A stretch of 64,000 nt of DNA from Centropus unirufus (GCA_013397695.1 VYZI01000103.1:1526197-1590196); one strand, 5' to 3'; shown: positions 38,001-51,435, numbered from the stretch's first letter. Program-made: numbers and translations. The notes: generated by a model not told the origin, from the letters alone.

Positions 38001-40000
38001 TCCCGGATTAAAAACATGATATCCCTCTTGTTTCTGAAATTTAAAATAAAAAATAATTATTGATTTTGTTTCGACATCAAAAGAAATGACTGACAAGAGG
38101 AGATGCAGTGCAATTTTGTAGAAGTAACTTGAAGCAACTGAAGTTTTAAGGTCCTTGAAACAAGGGAAGGACTTTAAAAGAACAAAAGCAAACAACTCCC
38201 TCCATATTTGAATAAAAATATTTTTACATGTCTGCTACAATTTTTTTAAGAGGGGAAAACAGCTTTTTCACTTTGGTAATGTATTAAAATTCAAAGAATG
38301 CTATTAAAACTCATGATGAGAGTTCTTCCACAGAGCTGAAATTTTCAAAAGATTGGTCAGCTTCTTAAATCTAATTGAAACTACAGTAAGAAATGTTTTC
38401 ATGTACTAAGTAAATATAAATACTTATCTTGGAAAAGAATAACTGCTTCTATCTGATCAATAGAGGCACGAACACCACTGAAGTGACTTTTTCAAGGAAA
38501 ATAATTCTTTCCACAAAACTTTTAAGTCAACAGGCACTTATTTATAGTCATATTAAGGTTATAATCAGTACAATAGGCTAGACTTTACAAAATAAATGCA
38601 AGGTAGGCAGGTATGGCAGGATCTGAAGTGGGAGCAAGCTCAGAGTTGGCTCAGTGGAGTGGCAGCTCATAAATATAAATGTCAGGAACAAAGTTCAACT
38701 TCTTTGACTACGGTTTCCACTGAAACACTACCTTAAATTAGAGTTTGCTAATTGTATGTGTTTCAATGAAATATTGTGCTTTTAAAATATGTATTAATAA
38801 CTTCAAAAGTTATTATGTTATTAAATATCTCATTAATTAGATAGTGAATTCTGTAAGCCATAGCATAAGCCCAATGTGGAAAACAGAATTGATTTATTAG
38901 TAATATGCTTCATTCTTTATTTATTAATGAACCATTTTAGAGGTGAATTTTATATTCACCAGAAAAAAATTACAAATGCATACCTCCATTACTTTTTTGG
39001 AAAATATTTTCTTTTTCTGTCGCACAAATTGTGTGTTACTTTTGGTCTCTAGAAATTATGCCAAAGTTGCTGAAAGGGTCAAACATATCATCAGTTTGAT
39101 TTCAGTCCTGAAAAAAGTTTACCACAATTTTTTTATTTCCTCATAAAATAAGGCAGATATGAAAGATGGTTCAATGTAATCCATTCATTTAAAAATTCTC
39201 AGTGATGAAGATTCAGATATAAATTATTATTACCATAAACAATTATTGTGGAATTTGATGAGTTTCTTCTGTAAGACACCATAAATATAAGGCAAAGTCC
39301 TGCAGTTAAAACTCTTACAGATGATAGCATAAGATTAGGCAAGGCAGATACTGCAAGATTTGGAATGCTGTACCCTCATTTGTGGCTGTAATCTTAAAAT
39401 AAGTGAAATACTTCTATCAGAGGTTAAAATTCTAATAGCTTTTTTGACTACAGCTATCTAGATTTCTATTCTACTTAGTAACACTGGTACTTTTGCCACA
39501 GCTTTTAATATATTTCAAACAGAAAGACCCAATTGCTTGGTGTCTGGTCTCCAAAAATCCATCCTGTCAGGATGAGAATTAATTAATATGGTTTTAATTA
39601 ACTTTTAAGTTTTCCCTTTTTCTCTCTGGTTAATTTGTAAGAGGGGAAAAATAGGACTCAGATTAGTATAATTTTCAAACTCACATTAAATACTGTATTT
39701 CTACAAGACAAATTCATGGGGTAATAAGGATGTGCTGGTACTAGTATGCATTTTTAACTTAAAATATACCATTAATTAAACTTAGGTCAAGAAAATAAAA
39801 TCCATGTAATCAGCCTCAATCTTTATTAGAGGTTGCAAATCATTGTTTGAGTTATTATCTCCTAGTTTATACTTATGGCATAGAATGCTGTTTAAACAAT
39901 CAGGTCTCATGTTTTTATGATTTAAAGCAATCATTCAAATAATCTTCAACACTGTTCTGTTGTAATAAAGCAGCAAATCTGTATTTTGTGACACGGGGAT
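35000..40000. other. Very AT-rich block, gene-free
   Basis: Five kilobases of strongly AT-rich DNA with almost no CpG and many TAATTA/ATTAAT-type motifs. It has few frames above 60 codons and no recognisable transposon. Absence of repeats over this length is normal for birds. It could contain conserved non-coding enhancers bound by homeodomain factors, but nothing in one sequence can show conservation. Confidence 0.5.
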
Positions 40001-40785
40001 CTTGCATATTGTACTCCATGCACCAGGGGATGTAAAGGGAACTGAAAGGAGTCAAAATACGAGGATATCTGGATTTAAGTGGGTTAGGACCGAACTTCTT
40101 TGTAGATTGCTGAACTGACCATATAAAATTGCAATTAATATAAAACCATAGGTGAGAAAATGTGAAATTCTATAGACCGTCTGATCTATGTAAATCCAGC
40201 CAGAAGCTTGTCAGTAACCACTGGGCTCATGTGATAGCAGTGATTGTACTGCAGATTGACTCCACATTGGAATGGAGTTTGGAGTAGAGATGCGGATGGG
40301 TTGGAGGGACAGGCTAAGGTTCATAGTGACGGGCCAGCCTGCCCTCAGGGTTGTCAGAGCTGGGATGGGGAACTGCTACAGGTCTATGATACCTGGCTGC
40401 ATTTTCTCCATCCTCCAGAAACTTGGGGTCAGGCCTTTTTTTGCAAAAATAATTTGGCTACGTTCTAGTGCACAGTGCAGTTGGTTTTCATCAGTTTGTA
40501 TTTATCAGAATATTTCAGTATGTGATATTCTATACTTATGGGTTGGACTTTGTGATTTTCTATCTGCTTGCTTAAATGGAACTGAAGCTTTAGGAATAGT
40601 GAGCTACTGTTGTTTTCTATGTAGAAAAAATTCCATATAAAGTAGAAGGTATGTAAGCTAACTGCTGGTGCATTTATTCCTTATTGATATGAGGTGAAAG
40701 CTGGATGAAGCTAAAAGGTATTAAAGGCTGTCTTAAACCAACAACTGGTAAAAAGCCTGTGGTTGATAATAGACTCACTTGCCAT

Positions 40786-40802
40786 ATGTGGGGGCCCCAC
40801 AT
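40786..40802. repeat. GC-rich 8+1+8 palindrome in AT-rich DNA
   Basis: ATGTGGGG (40786-40793) and CCCCACAT (40795-40802) are exact reverse complements around one G, followed by a CACATGTG E-box-like octamer. It stands out against the AT-rich surroundings. Confidence 0.5.
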
Positions 40803-43800
40803 GTGCCTCATTTTCCAAATTTAATTAAAATTAAGCATTTTCCTGTATGTGACGGTCGTTCAGTGCAATTTCAGAATTCGCTACTTGCAGACAGATGTGT
40901 AACCACAGTGCTGTGTGGGTCACATTTTTCAACTGCATGATGCAAGTGGAACATAAGCTCTGAAGGTTCAAAAGGGGAAAATAGCTAGGCTGTGTCAGAG
41001 CGTTCTTCCTGTGTTTAGTTTATTTGAGAAGAGTAACAGTGAAGTTTGAAATAATCTGCTTGAACCTCCTCTTTCAGTTGACTTCAAACTCTGACAGTTA
41101 GCAGGGTCCCTTTATAAAATATAGTAAGAGCAGCTTCAAAACCTTTATGACAGATACAAAACCTGAGCAGAATCATCTTACTGTAGCCTATATGAAGTGG
41201 CCACTTTGTACTGCTTTGATCAGGTATAGGTACTTGGGCCCACAACCACTGTTTACACACAGGTCTTTAACTAATTGATAGTGTATGGATAAACATCAGG
41301 CCCAAATTTTCTTCTTCTGTGCCCTTGTCTGATTCCTGATTATTTTAACTGTATTTGGGTGGCTGGAGAAGACTAAGTTGCTATTAGCCATGCCTGGAAG
41401 TCTTACAGTATTTAAACAAATAATGTAAACCTTTTCATGAAGTATTCAACTTTTAATATTGAGGGGCTGCAAAGTCATTTAAGATAGTAAGAAATCTTCA
41501 TGGGAGAGACTGACAGGGCCTCATTATGTTATAAAAATCTGTAGAATCATCGGTGTAATTTTTACAAAGCACTTTAATTTTTTGTATGTGTATTGAAAAA
41601 GAAAAAAGTCTCACTCAGAATACTTCTGAAACCAGAACGCTGCATTGTCTTTTTGTGCAAGACTTGTATTTTGTATTGTCTATTGTATTTTGGTTTATTC
41701 AATTTAAATTGTTATGTCATGCTCAGCACTGCACTACTGGGAAGAGTTCAGTGCTAACAATTGTGCTTTGCTATTTGGGAATGGCTAGACTTGGTATCTA
41801 GGAAAGGGGTGGCTGTACTGTATGCACAAGTCTGGCTAAAGACGGCATGGCTTACAACCCATGAAAATGCATTCTTGAGGAGTAGATGTAGTATGTTTTT
41901 GGATGGTCCTCCTGAGGATAAAAATGGGTGTTCTGGTCATCCTCTGTTAGTAGATCCTTCCTGACTGTCCTTATGATACGAAGCAAAAATTTCTAGTGAA
42001 CAAATTTTGACCAGAGGTTGTTATTTATTATGCTAGTTTGCTAAAATAGCAGAAGAAATAAGGGTTACTTTTTCATTTGTAAGAAGTTTAATTTAATATG
42101 GTGATTTGAGTGTGTGCCATTTGTCTAGGTGCCCTGGAATGTCAGATAAAATGTAGAAGTAAGTAAAATATATTATTGTCAGATTTGCTGTTGGAAAATA
42201 GCATACCATCTTACCCCAAGGTACAGTTGGGAAAGGACCTTGGGAGTGTAGAAAACTGGTCTAAGCAGAAGAAAATGGAAGGGCTGCTTGGCAATAAGTT
42301 GTTTCCATAGCTGAAGCCCTTCAAAAAGCCAGAAGAAAACAGAGGAAGCTCATCAGCTGTCTCCTTAGAGGACAAAATAGATGACAGGTACCAAGGTCAT
42401 GATATATTTTGAGACAACCAGAGTCCACAGGATTTTCAGACATGCAGAGCACTTCTTCCAGCTGAGATGAGTGGAGTGTAGTTCTTTAAGTTATTTCTTC
42501 CATTAACTCATTCAGAAGGACTATCGCTTTTGGAATATGAGGGTCATGCCCTTTTTTTTAATTATAGAAGGGTACTGAATATATGACAAAAAGGTGGTCA
42601 CTAACTAAGCACTGTTAATTGATCAAGTCTGATAAATCTCCTATGAGTTAGTTCATCACTAGGAAAAGTTTTGTATTTCTTTAATCTCATAGAGATCAAG
42701 TGCTTGGTACCTGTGGTGCAGTTCCTTTTCCCATTAGCAGGCAGTATATGTACCTCATTTTTTGTGATCTACTATAGGCAATGTCAGTATGTCTATTAGT
42801 GCAGTATTTATCAAACTTTATGAATCTGTGACCTCCTTTTGATTCTGCCCCTGTTATTGTCTTTAGTTCTTCCCTTTTCCAAAGATAGAGACTAAGGCTC
42901 TGTCATTACTGCCTGAAAAACTCACTTTTCCAGGGAGACTGGACTTGCTGCCAGAAAGCCAGGGTAGTTAGCAGCCTTGTGGCTACCCTAGATACTTGCA
43001 GGAACTTCTCAGTCCCCTGCAATTAGAGACTGAGCTACTGCTGACAAACTTGGTTTTTTGTCACACTCTGAATATTGTTATGCTCTTTTGTAACCCATTG
43101 TTTGAGAAATGCTTCTTTAGCAGAGGTGAAGTTCCCATCTAGCAATGAATTCCCTAGCAGCACAGTTTTAGAGACAGAAACCAGGTTTGTTAAACCTAAA
43201 CACAGTGATGGTCTGTTGATAGTGGCAGAGGACCTATATAATTCCGTGACAGTGCAAAGTCCATATGATGATCTGAATTTCAGCCATCTTTCTCTTGTGT
43301 TCTTCTTCAAACAAAATTATTCTTGGTAAGGGATTTGGGCAATAGAAAGAGGTTTTGATGTTTGTATATTTGCTTTGAATTTAAGGAAAAAAATTATTAT
43401 CTTTTTGTTTCTGTTGTTTTTATACTGTTTTAGATCTCTTGATCAGCTGGTTTTTAGCTAGACACTGGTAAAGCCTGTACTGGAAATCTGTGGGGTTGTG
43501 TTACATTGGTTGTTTAAAATAGGTACAGATAACATTTATAGTATCTGTGTTGTAATATTGACCGTATCTCTGTCAACCCCCCTTGTGCAGAGAGTAAGAA
43601 GCTGTTGGCTCATGGACCCAAGTAGGGGCCCTCAATGCAATTGGGATGCTCTCGATGGATCCACATCCCTTAGCCTGGCTATTGCTGTGCTCATCTTGGT
43701 CTCTCCTGTGTGAATCCCTCATTGAGACAGGATTAGGGCACTGCTAAAGTGATTGGGAAAAAGAAAAGACAGATGAAGTCTGATGCATTTTAGACTAAAC

Positions 43801-45001
43801 TGGAGTGAAAAAGGGGTGAAAAGTTGGTGATCCTAGGCTATGCTCTTTACACCTGACACAGACATTCTTTGGCTTGTTCACATCTCTGGTCCTCAATTTA
43901 ACCTACCTGTCATGACAGTTACTCTCTGGTACAATTACTATTAATAATGAGACTATTGCATAGCGCCTGGGGTTATGCCTGATACCTTCCAAAATAAATA
44001 CTTTAACGGGTGTCTGTTAATAGTTGCTCTGCTCCTTGTTTCCAAATGGGAAAAGGACAGAGGAGCAGGCTCCACTGTGAAAACTTCTTGCACTGCAAAA
44101 GGTTCTGTCAGGAGAGGGCTGCAAACCATTAGGAACCCCAAGGAGAGATTGCAGAGCGCTTCTAGACTGCTGGTGTCGCTACACAAGGCACCCCATGAGG
44201 AGTTCCCTTCTTTGAACCTCAGAAATTAATATAGCATTAGTACCTTTGAAAGAATACTGCCCCTCTTTCCATTGCCTTTCCCATTGTCTTCTGCCTCACT
44301 AATATTTAGAAGGGTTCACAGATAAGACTTGCTGTGAGGCCTTAATATTGGAAGACAAAAGATAAGTAACAATCATGCAGATTAAATTATCTGGTTAGTT
44401 AAAGTAACACAAAAAATGTATAGCAAATATTTATATGAAAGCCAGGTAAAATACAGGGCAGAATGCTCCCGGAGGAAATAATTTCTACAAGTGCAGCAAG
44501 AACAGCATTTAAAAGCAAGGCTAAGTTATGAAACACGCCCTCTAAAGGAGCCATTTTGAAACAGGCCATTGTATTTCCCTGTATTTATTTCTTTCATTGG
44601 TAATGATCTACCAATATTAATTAATAGATTTCCTGAGTGTCCACTTCAGTTAAGCTTCGGCATATTTTAAAGAAATGGATTCAATTCAGGGTCTTTGCCC
44701 TAAAAGCAAACACAGTCAAAGCTAGTGGTAGAGAAGTCTCTCTCCCAGAACACTCCATCACTGGGGGAGATGCAGCCCTGGGCGAAAGCCTGATGCAAAA
44801 TCTAGGGGATAGCTAACTCTCACCTAAACACTGGATCAGCAGCTCCGTTGCAAGTTAGGAAATTAGGGACAAACAAACCTCGGGCATTGCAGTTCGGGAA
44901 GAGTGAATTTTGGCACTTTGGAGGAATGTGGCTACACTGGGACACAGAGGTAGCGTGTTGTGAGCCTGGTAAAGCCAGTGTTGTGGTCATCTTTTTTCCA
45001 G

Positions 45002-45085
45002 TAAAGAGAGTTTTCTGTGACCCCAGTGAGAACAGTGGCCTGTCTTTGGATGGCACTGAAATGTCTTAAGGTGCAGCTGGCCTGG
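45002..45085 (+). other. Splice-flanked 84-bp segment, non-coding
   Basis: The acceptor CATCTTTTTTCCAG ends at 45001 and the donor CCTGG|GTGAGT starts at 45086; both match consensus well. The frame beginning with its first base opens with TAA, and the frame that continues the upstream ORF stops at 45067-45069. If transcribed it would be a non-coding exon. Chance is a real alternative. Confidence 0.18.
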
Positions 45086-47152
45086 GTGAGTGAAGTAAAC
45101 CCACGGAACAGAGAGGGGTGTATTTGAATGTGTGAAATTAAGTTTATGTGCAAGTCTCATGTTGAATTGGCCTTGAAAACACAAAAGGTGTCTTCTGGGA
45201 AAGGATCGGAGGGGTGAAGAGGGAAGGTGGAGAGAAATCCTTTGAGAGCACGGTTATTTCTCTTCTGTGTAGTGGCATCAAGAGAAAATGGGAACAGGTG
45301 CTACACAGTGCCATGGAATCTGGTTGTGTCTAGAAGTGTGATGTGATAAGTCTAAGTATTTCATATGGTGAAATAAAACAGTAGGGTAAATAAAACTGAG
45401 CTACAAGTATTCTCACTGGAGTTGCATACGTAACCTTTTGAGATTTAACTTTTGGCATGTAAGCAGGACAACAGTTTCTGTAAGCACTTAGTGACAGTTT
45501 CTGTGTATGCTCATGAGGCACAATTTCTACAAAAGACTGAAAAAGTTAATGTTGTGCACCCCCTATAAACTCTTAAGTCTTTCCATTGGATCTCAATGTC
45601 TCAGGAACCCTCACGTCTACAGACATTAACTGCAGTGCTTTGGTAGCCACAGGAAGATTTCATTGTACGTATGTGTGCCTGCCTACACATATGTGTGAAT
45701 TTACAAATTTACAGCTGCATTTTGAAGTCTGCACCATAGAGAGAGGAAGGCAATACAGAAAGGAAGATAAAGGTTTTAAAATATAAACAGAAGCTGGTTT
45801 GGGGTTTTTTTTCCGCTTTTGATAATTCTAGTTACTGAAAGTATTGTGGTTTATTCTGAAAAAAAAAGGAGGGTTATACAAGTATATGCTTTGGAAACTT
45901 TGATTAAACAAGGTCCTGGTGTAAGACAGTAATGGTTCTGTATTGGTTGGATTGTTTCACGTAGCTTGCACTCAGCACAAGGAGAAATAGCTTTTGCAGT
46001 TGGTAGCAGGGAGATGCAGTGCTTCTTTCCCCATGCATCCCAAAGTGGACAGATGCCTTCTAATTTCCTATGGCCTACGTTAAGAAGGGTATTTATCAAT
46101 GGTTTAAAAGCACACAGAAAATTAAATGCAGGGGCTGTTTTTTTTCCTTCGAGTTTGCACAGGAAAATAATTAACAAACATTTGTATGTTATAAGGAATA
46201 TATTGGCTTACATAGGGCATTCCTTTGTTTCTGATTACAAACCCAGAGGCCTGATCCTGGCGTCAGTTAAGTTAATGGGACATTCCTATTGATTTCAGGG
46301 AAAGAAAGAGCAGACCACAGCCTAACATGAGAGATGAAAGCTGCTCCTTTAGAAGGATGCTGCCTGTCACATTCAGGCCCCCCAATTTATTTTTTTTCTT
46401 AGTGCCCTGGGGAAGAGGTGAACATGAATTGTTCCTATTTTAAGTATAATGATGATTGTATGAAAATGTAGATGTCTTCTTTAACATCGCTGAACTGAAA
46501 ATGTAAGAGCTTCTGCCAGTGCATGAAAGTGAAACTGGCTGAGAACAAAAGTGAAACCAACAGGCAACTTTCACTCCTCAGCCTGAGTGAAATGAAGAAA
46601 AGTAAATCCTAAACAGGTGATGCTGAACAGTAAATTTTAATTTTAAATTTTTCTTTGCTTTTATTAGCATAGAAAAGTATTGCTAGTAAGCTAGATAAAG
46701 ATTTCCCCTAGGATATGTTTTCTCTTGATGGCATCTCTTTAAAAGTCAGAAGGAGTTAAAAATGTCTCTTTTTCTTCGTGGTATTAAGGGGCATCTCTAC
46801 TTGTTACCCCCTATTCCTTTCTCATTCTGTGCATCACAGGCTTGCAAGTAATTTACACTTACTATGCTGACAGATGCAGGTACTAGAGCAGGACAGGGCT
46901 CACCTTGTTTTGCAAAAGTATGAGTGACTGTAATCAGCAAGTTCTGAGAGAAGGAAAGAAAAGTTTCTTCAAAAATATGTGAAAATCAGGCTAAGATGTG
47001 TTTAATCTGTAAAAACCTAAAAAAAAAAGAGAGACAGTGTAGCAAATGGGCGAGAAAGGCATTCAGTTATTCGTGCCCAGTCTAATAGGATCAGCAGGAG
47101 ACAAAGGTACAGAAAAGTTGGCAAAGTCCAAACAAAGCAACAGCAGAGAGTT

Positions 47153-47174
47153 AAAAAAAAAAAAAAAAAAAAAA
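47153..47174. repeat. Poly(A) tract, 22 bases
   Basis: Uninterrupted run of A preceded by purine-rich sequence. No retroposed body is recognisable upstream, so this is listed as simple repeat only. Confidence 0.85.
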
Positions 47175-48236
47175 GCATAGGGTGTCATGGAGAAAAAGAG
47201 CGAATGAAGGAAAGAAATGTTTTACGTAAGTTAACATTGTGTAAAATGTTACCTTGGTTCACATTTGTCAATGTCTAGGAAATTGGGTGGAAAAATACAT
47301 ATACAGCAACAATTTACTAGTACCTAAGCAGTATGAGGAGGGTAAAGTATGTGGTAGGAGAAGGGTAAAAGATGGAAAAAAAGATTTCAACAAAGGCAAA
47401 TCCTCTTTTTTTTTAAAAAAAAAAAAAGTTAGTTGTTTAGTCATAAATACTACACCCTATAGTGCTGAGGCTTTCTGACCATGACTTACACTGGTAATGC
47501 TTATTAAATGACAAACTGAAACAAGAGATTTTTTTGAAATTAAGTACACTGTAAATTCATACTCATTACCTTAACTTTTCCTTCTCTTGCACTTGTTTAA
47601 AAAAGCAGAGAGGGAAAAGGGGCATAAAAATGGTGTACAGACAGTGATTTTAGCTGATATTTTCCTCACAGGTAAAGGAAGGAGACAGAAGCCTCAAAAC
47701 TACAGGCCTGTGCAATGTCACAAATAAGTACACAATACACAAATCATGGAAAAATGGGTAAAGCAAACACTGTATTTATCTGAGAAAATATTCAGGTTTT
47801 AAAACAGGGGAGGGGAAAGTTGCTGTGGGAAGGAATATCTCAGGACTGTGTCCCTCATGCAAATAGCTTTTTAAAAAAAATATTTCAATGTATGTAAAAC
47901 AAATTATTTTTTCTTTTTTCAATTTAAGATCATGCCATTTACGGATTAAATGTTTCTAATGAGATGGAGCATGCAGCAGTATACAGGCCTTCAATAACTG
48001 AAAAGCAGGTCTGGACTATCTGGTACTTTTTGATCGTCCATGTATGAAGAATATTTTTGACATGTGTACCTGGCTTAGCAAAACCAATATTGAGGCCTCT
48101 AATTAGAGTGTAATAGGAGTTTTAAAATGCTTTTCGGACCAAGAGATACAAAGCTTTGTGAGGGGCAGATAATTTGAAAGTTCAGAATTGGGTCTAAGCA
48201 TATAATAATTTTAATCTCTTCTTTCTTACATTATAG

Positions 48237-48304
48237 GGAGCGCGGCACAGCCTCTGTTCCGGACAGAAGGACGGCTGTCCAAGGGAAGCGTGCATCACTC
48301 TCAG
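48237..48304 (+). other. GC-rich splice-flanked candidate exon, 68 bp
   Basis: A pyrimidine-rich lead (CTCTTCTTTCTTACATTATAG, AG at 48235-48236) is followed by 68 bases that are far more GC- and CpG-rich than anything within about 2 kb, then CAG|GTAACC. Composition changes at the splice borders, which is how a real exon looks in AT-rich introns. All three frames are open, one reading ERGTASVPDRRTAVQ, another SAAQPLFRTEGRLSKG. The length is not a multiple of three. No known protein is recognised. It may be an alternative leader exon of the plus-strand gene, or a lncRNA exon. It contains a small GGACAG...CTGTCC inverted repeat. Confidence 0.35.
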
Positions 48305-50700
48305 GTAACCTGCGGTTACTGATGGCTTTGGATATAGAGACAACATCATTTTTCTGTTTTGGATTAAAAAATACCTGACCTTTGGCCTTTTCAGTTTTGG
48401 AGTTTACAGACATTTTAGACAAATCCAAATATTTTTGTTTTATTTTGAGAGAGGTGAGGAGGCAAAGGGTTGTGAGGGAGGGCAGTTAATGCCAAGTGCT
48501 TCTGAAGTCCAGTTGTAGGAGAACAGCAGTGCTGACAGTGGTATACTGGATGTTTCCATTAAAAGACGTAAATGATAGGATGTTACAAAAAGATAGATGT
48601 AATTGTGAGATGCGGTGTGTGCTTCAGTTCATCTCAGATTAGAATAGCAAACAGATTGGAAGTGGATGCTATAATTTATGGTTGGTCAAAGACAGGGCTA
48701 AAAAGATTAGCTCTTTCTAACTGCGCGTGGCTTTATTGTGTTGACAAATGCATTTGATGCGGCAGCAATTAAAAATAGTCTCTTTGAAAAATATATATTA
48801 AGTTGAAGGAATGATACTTGTTTTTAAAGTGGCCTGGTTGATTAAGCAAGAGTCAGTAAGTGGCATGAAGTTATAGATAGGATGCTTTTTGAGAAAATGC
48901 AATTCTTTGTGGTCAAATTAGTCAGAAAGTAAAATTTTCTGTTCAGAAAAGAGGCTGTGTTCTTGAGATATTGTATACTTTGTGTAAGCTTATTATACAC
49001 CAATAGAGAGAGGAGCTGTGTTAAAGTGTTGGACTTGCTGTTGTAGCACGGTACATCACTTGTTCTGTCTGTTTTGAACTGTTGATTCAAATCTGATAAT
49101 TTAGACAGGAAAGAAATGTAAAATTCATTTACCAAATGGGGTCTTTGTAGCATTTAAAAAAGAGAGATGAAAAATGGTTAGAAGTCTCTAAAATCTATAA
49201 CGTTCTTCTGTAGCTTTTTAAAGGTAAAAATACAAATAATAATATTTCCACTGGCAAAATAAAATACAATATATTAAAACAATATAAACTGTTGTTAGAA
49301 GAGCTTTGAAATAAAAAATATGTGAAGATAGGTATAGCTAGGATTTTGCAGTATTTTTCTTCTCCTAGTCTCCCTTCTTTTTGCCAAGGAAAACTGGAAA
49401 AATTCTTTTAAATATAAAAGAAATAAACAAAATTGGAATGAAATGTTATGCTTGATATTTGATTAAATTTGTTTAAGTCATTTTGCTTTTAAATGTAAGT
49501 TCTGTGATATCGTTCAGGTCTCAGAGTTTGTGAGGGGAACATGTTTTAGCATATTTGTTCATACCTGAGGAATTAATTTTAGAAGTCCATTTTCCCTGTT
49601 TGAAAAATACATTTTATTAGATCTATGTATTTGGGTTAAGACTTACTTTAAATTACTTAATTAGGTTGTACTGAAATTCTAAGTGATTTAAAAAGAAGGA
49701 TTATGGTAATATGACAAAACATAACACTATTTTCTTTGAAATCCTCAAATAAAACCCTTTCAACATGCCAATTTAAAAAATCTGTAAATTTGGGGTGTTA
49801 AAATTGTGCAAAATATAAAAAGGCCGAACTCATAATGGAATGTATAATCCTGTACCAGTGAGCAGGGATTTTGTAGGTACGTCTCAAATATGGGAGGAAG
49901 TAATTGACACCTTCAGTTTGGTTTTGAGCATTTATCTTGTGGCATTGTCCTTTCTAAGACTTTATCATATATATGTAAAATACTTCTAAAATGTTTGTGG
50001 TTGCTGCGTAAAGAGAAAAATTAGAGAAAGAAGTAACAGTGTAGGTGCGCTAAGCTAGATAGTAATTGACTGTGTTTTTCCAGGAAATTCTGAAAAATAT
50101 ACCAAAGTAAAAATTGCCACAGTAAGGAATAAATTCTAAAGAATTGTATTTGTGCCGTTTGGAATAGCGTGGCTCTGCATTGTCTTTAAAAACCTCCTGA
50201 AATGGTCTGAAAAACAGTCCAACTTAAAAGGCTTTCCGACTGTGTTTTCTCTAGATAAAGCTGTTGGGTTGTAGGCTGATATAAGGGACAAGATATTAAA
50301 AAATAAACTTTAAAAAAAAGAGCTATGTATGTGTTTTCCTTGTCGGTGAGGTTTTGTTTATTTGTTTTTTTTAGAAGAGGAAAACGTATATGTGTTTATT
50401 TCCTCTGTGTTGTTTATGGCCTGGAAAAAAAAATGATAAATTTGTAGTGATTTATTTTTTTAAAAAGAAGTATTTGTCTGAGAAAATCTGGCAACAGGTT
50501 CGTTTGACTTGGTGGTTTGATTTTTGGAGAAATAGCAGAGTGTTTCTGGATATTTGCATTTGTTTCAGAGGTTGGAGCAGGAGCCAGGGCTCAGTGCAGC
50601 CTGTCAGGCAGTTACACGGCTGAGCATGTTGCAGTTTGCAGAGCTCGCAATTCAGAGCCATTTGTTTGACTTGCATTTGCTGCACGGGGCTTTCATAAGA
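48305..50700. other. AT-rich stretch without recognisable gene
   Basis: Strongly AT-rich with A/T homopolymer runs. No coding-like frame, repeat family or RNA gene seen. Confidence 0.5.
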
Positions 50701-50950
50701 AATATCGCAAATAAAACCCAGGCGTCGGGGCTGAGCTCTGGGGCTTCTCGGGGCGCGGAGGGGGCTCGGGTGAGACCCCGGGGGTTTTGTGCTCAGGTGC
50801 TGCTTCTGCACCGACCTGTGCTGCCTGCCCCGTCCCTCGGGCGCTTCAGAAATGGATTCTGACTCGCTGGGTTATTTTTTTTATTTATTTTTTTTATCAG
50901 TTTGCTGCGGGTTGGTTGCTGGTTGCCAGAGAGGAGCCGAGGCGGGCGCC

Positions 50951-50966
50951 GTGTGTGTGTGTGTGT
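50951..50966. repeat. (GT)8 microsatellite
   Basis: Eight uninterrupted GT units on the upstream shoulder of the CpG island. Confidence 0.85.
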
Positions 50967-51311
50967 CAGCCCGGCGCGTGCTGAGCACCTGCGGGAAGAG
51001 GTCAGGGAGAGAGGGCAGCACACGAGTGGGATGAGCATTCCCTTCGCTGTCACTCGGGATAACCCAGCATTTCCTGGTAACTTGGTCCCAAACTTTTCGG
51101 CGAGGGGGAGGGGTGGGTTCTGAGGCTGGTTTTGAGTTAAATTACTTAGTGCGGTTTGTCTTTTGAAACAAAAATATTAACAATAATAGTAATTATAACC
51201 CCCCGAGCAGTTGGAAGGGGCTGTTTCTCCTGTTTTTTCTGGGCTGCCAGGGACCGGGCCGTCACCACTGCGGCCGCCGGTACCACCCAGCAGCGGCTGG
51301 GACCAGAGCGC

Positions 51312-51406
51312 NNNNNNNNNNNNNNNNNNNNNNNNNNNNNNNNNNNNNNNNNNNNNNNNNNNNNNNNNNNNNNNNNNNNNNNNNNNNNNNNNNNNNNNNN
51401 NNNNNN
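51312..51406. other. Assembly gap (95 Ns)
   Basis: Ninety-five N characters in the middle of the most GC-rich sequence of the window. ORFs reported through it are meaningless. GC-rich promoters are a common place for dropout in bird assemblies, so part of the first exon or core promoter may be missing. Confidence 0.98.
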
Positions 51407-51419
51407 CGCCGCGCGGGGT

Positions 51420-51435
51420 ATGCCGGGAGTTGTAG
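51420..51435 (-). promoter_or_regulatory. ZNF143/THAP11-type binding site
   Basis: The minus strand reads CTACAACTCCCGGCAT, close to the ACTACAATTCCCAGAATGC-type site bound by ZNF143 (Staf) and THAP11/HCFC1. This motif is concentrated in CpG-island promoters of housekeeping genes, close to the start site. One base of the ACTAYRNNNCCCR core differs at its edge. Confidence 0.65.

Larger units (their letters stand above)
40000..48236. other. AT-rich stretch without recognisable gene
   Basis: No coding-like frame. Contains a 17-bp near-palindrome (40786-40802), a 22-A tract (47153-47174), A/T runs around 47400-47427, and one more segment with splice consensus on both sides (45002-45085). The longest frames (about 108-122 codons, 40272-40640 and 45851-46292) are random in composition. 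Confidence 0.5.
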
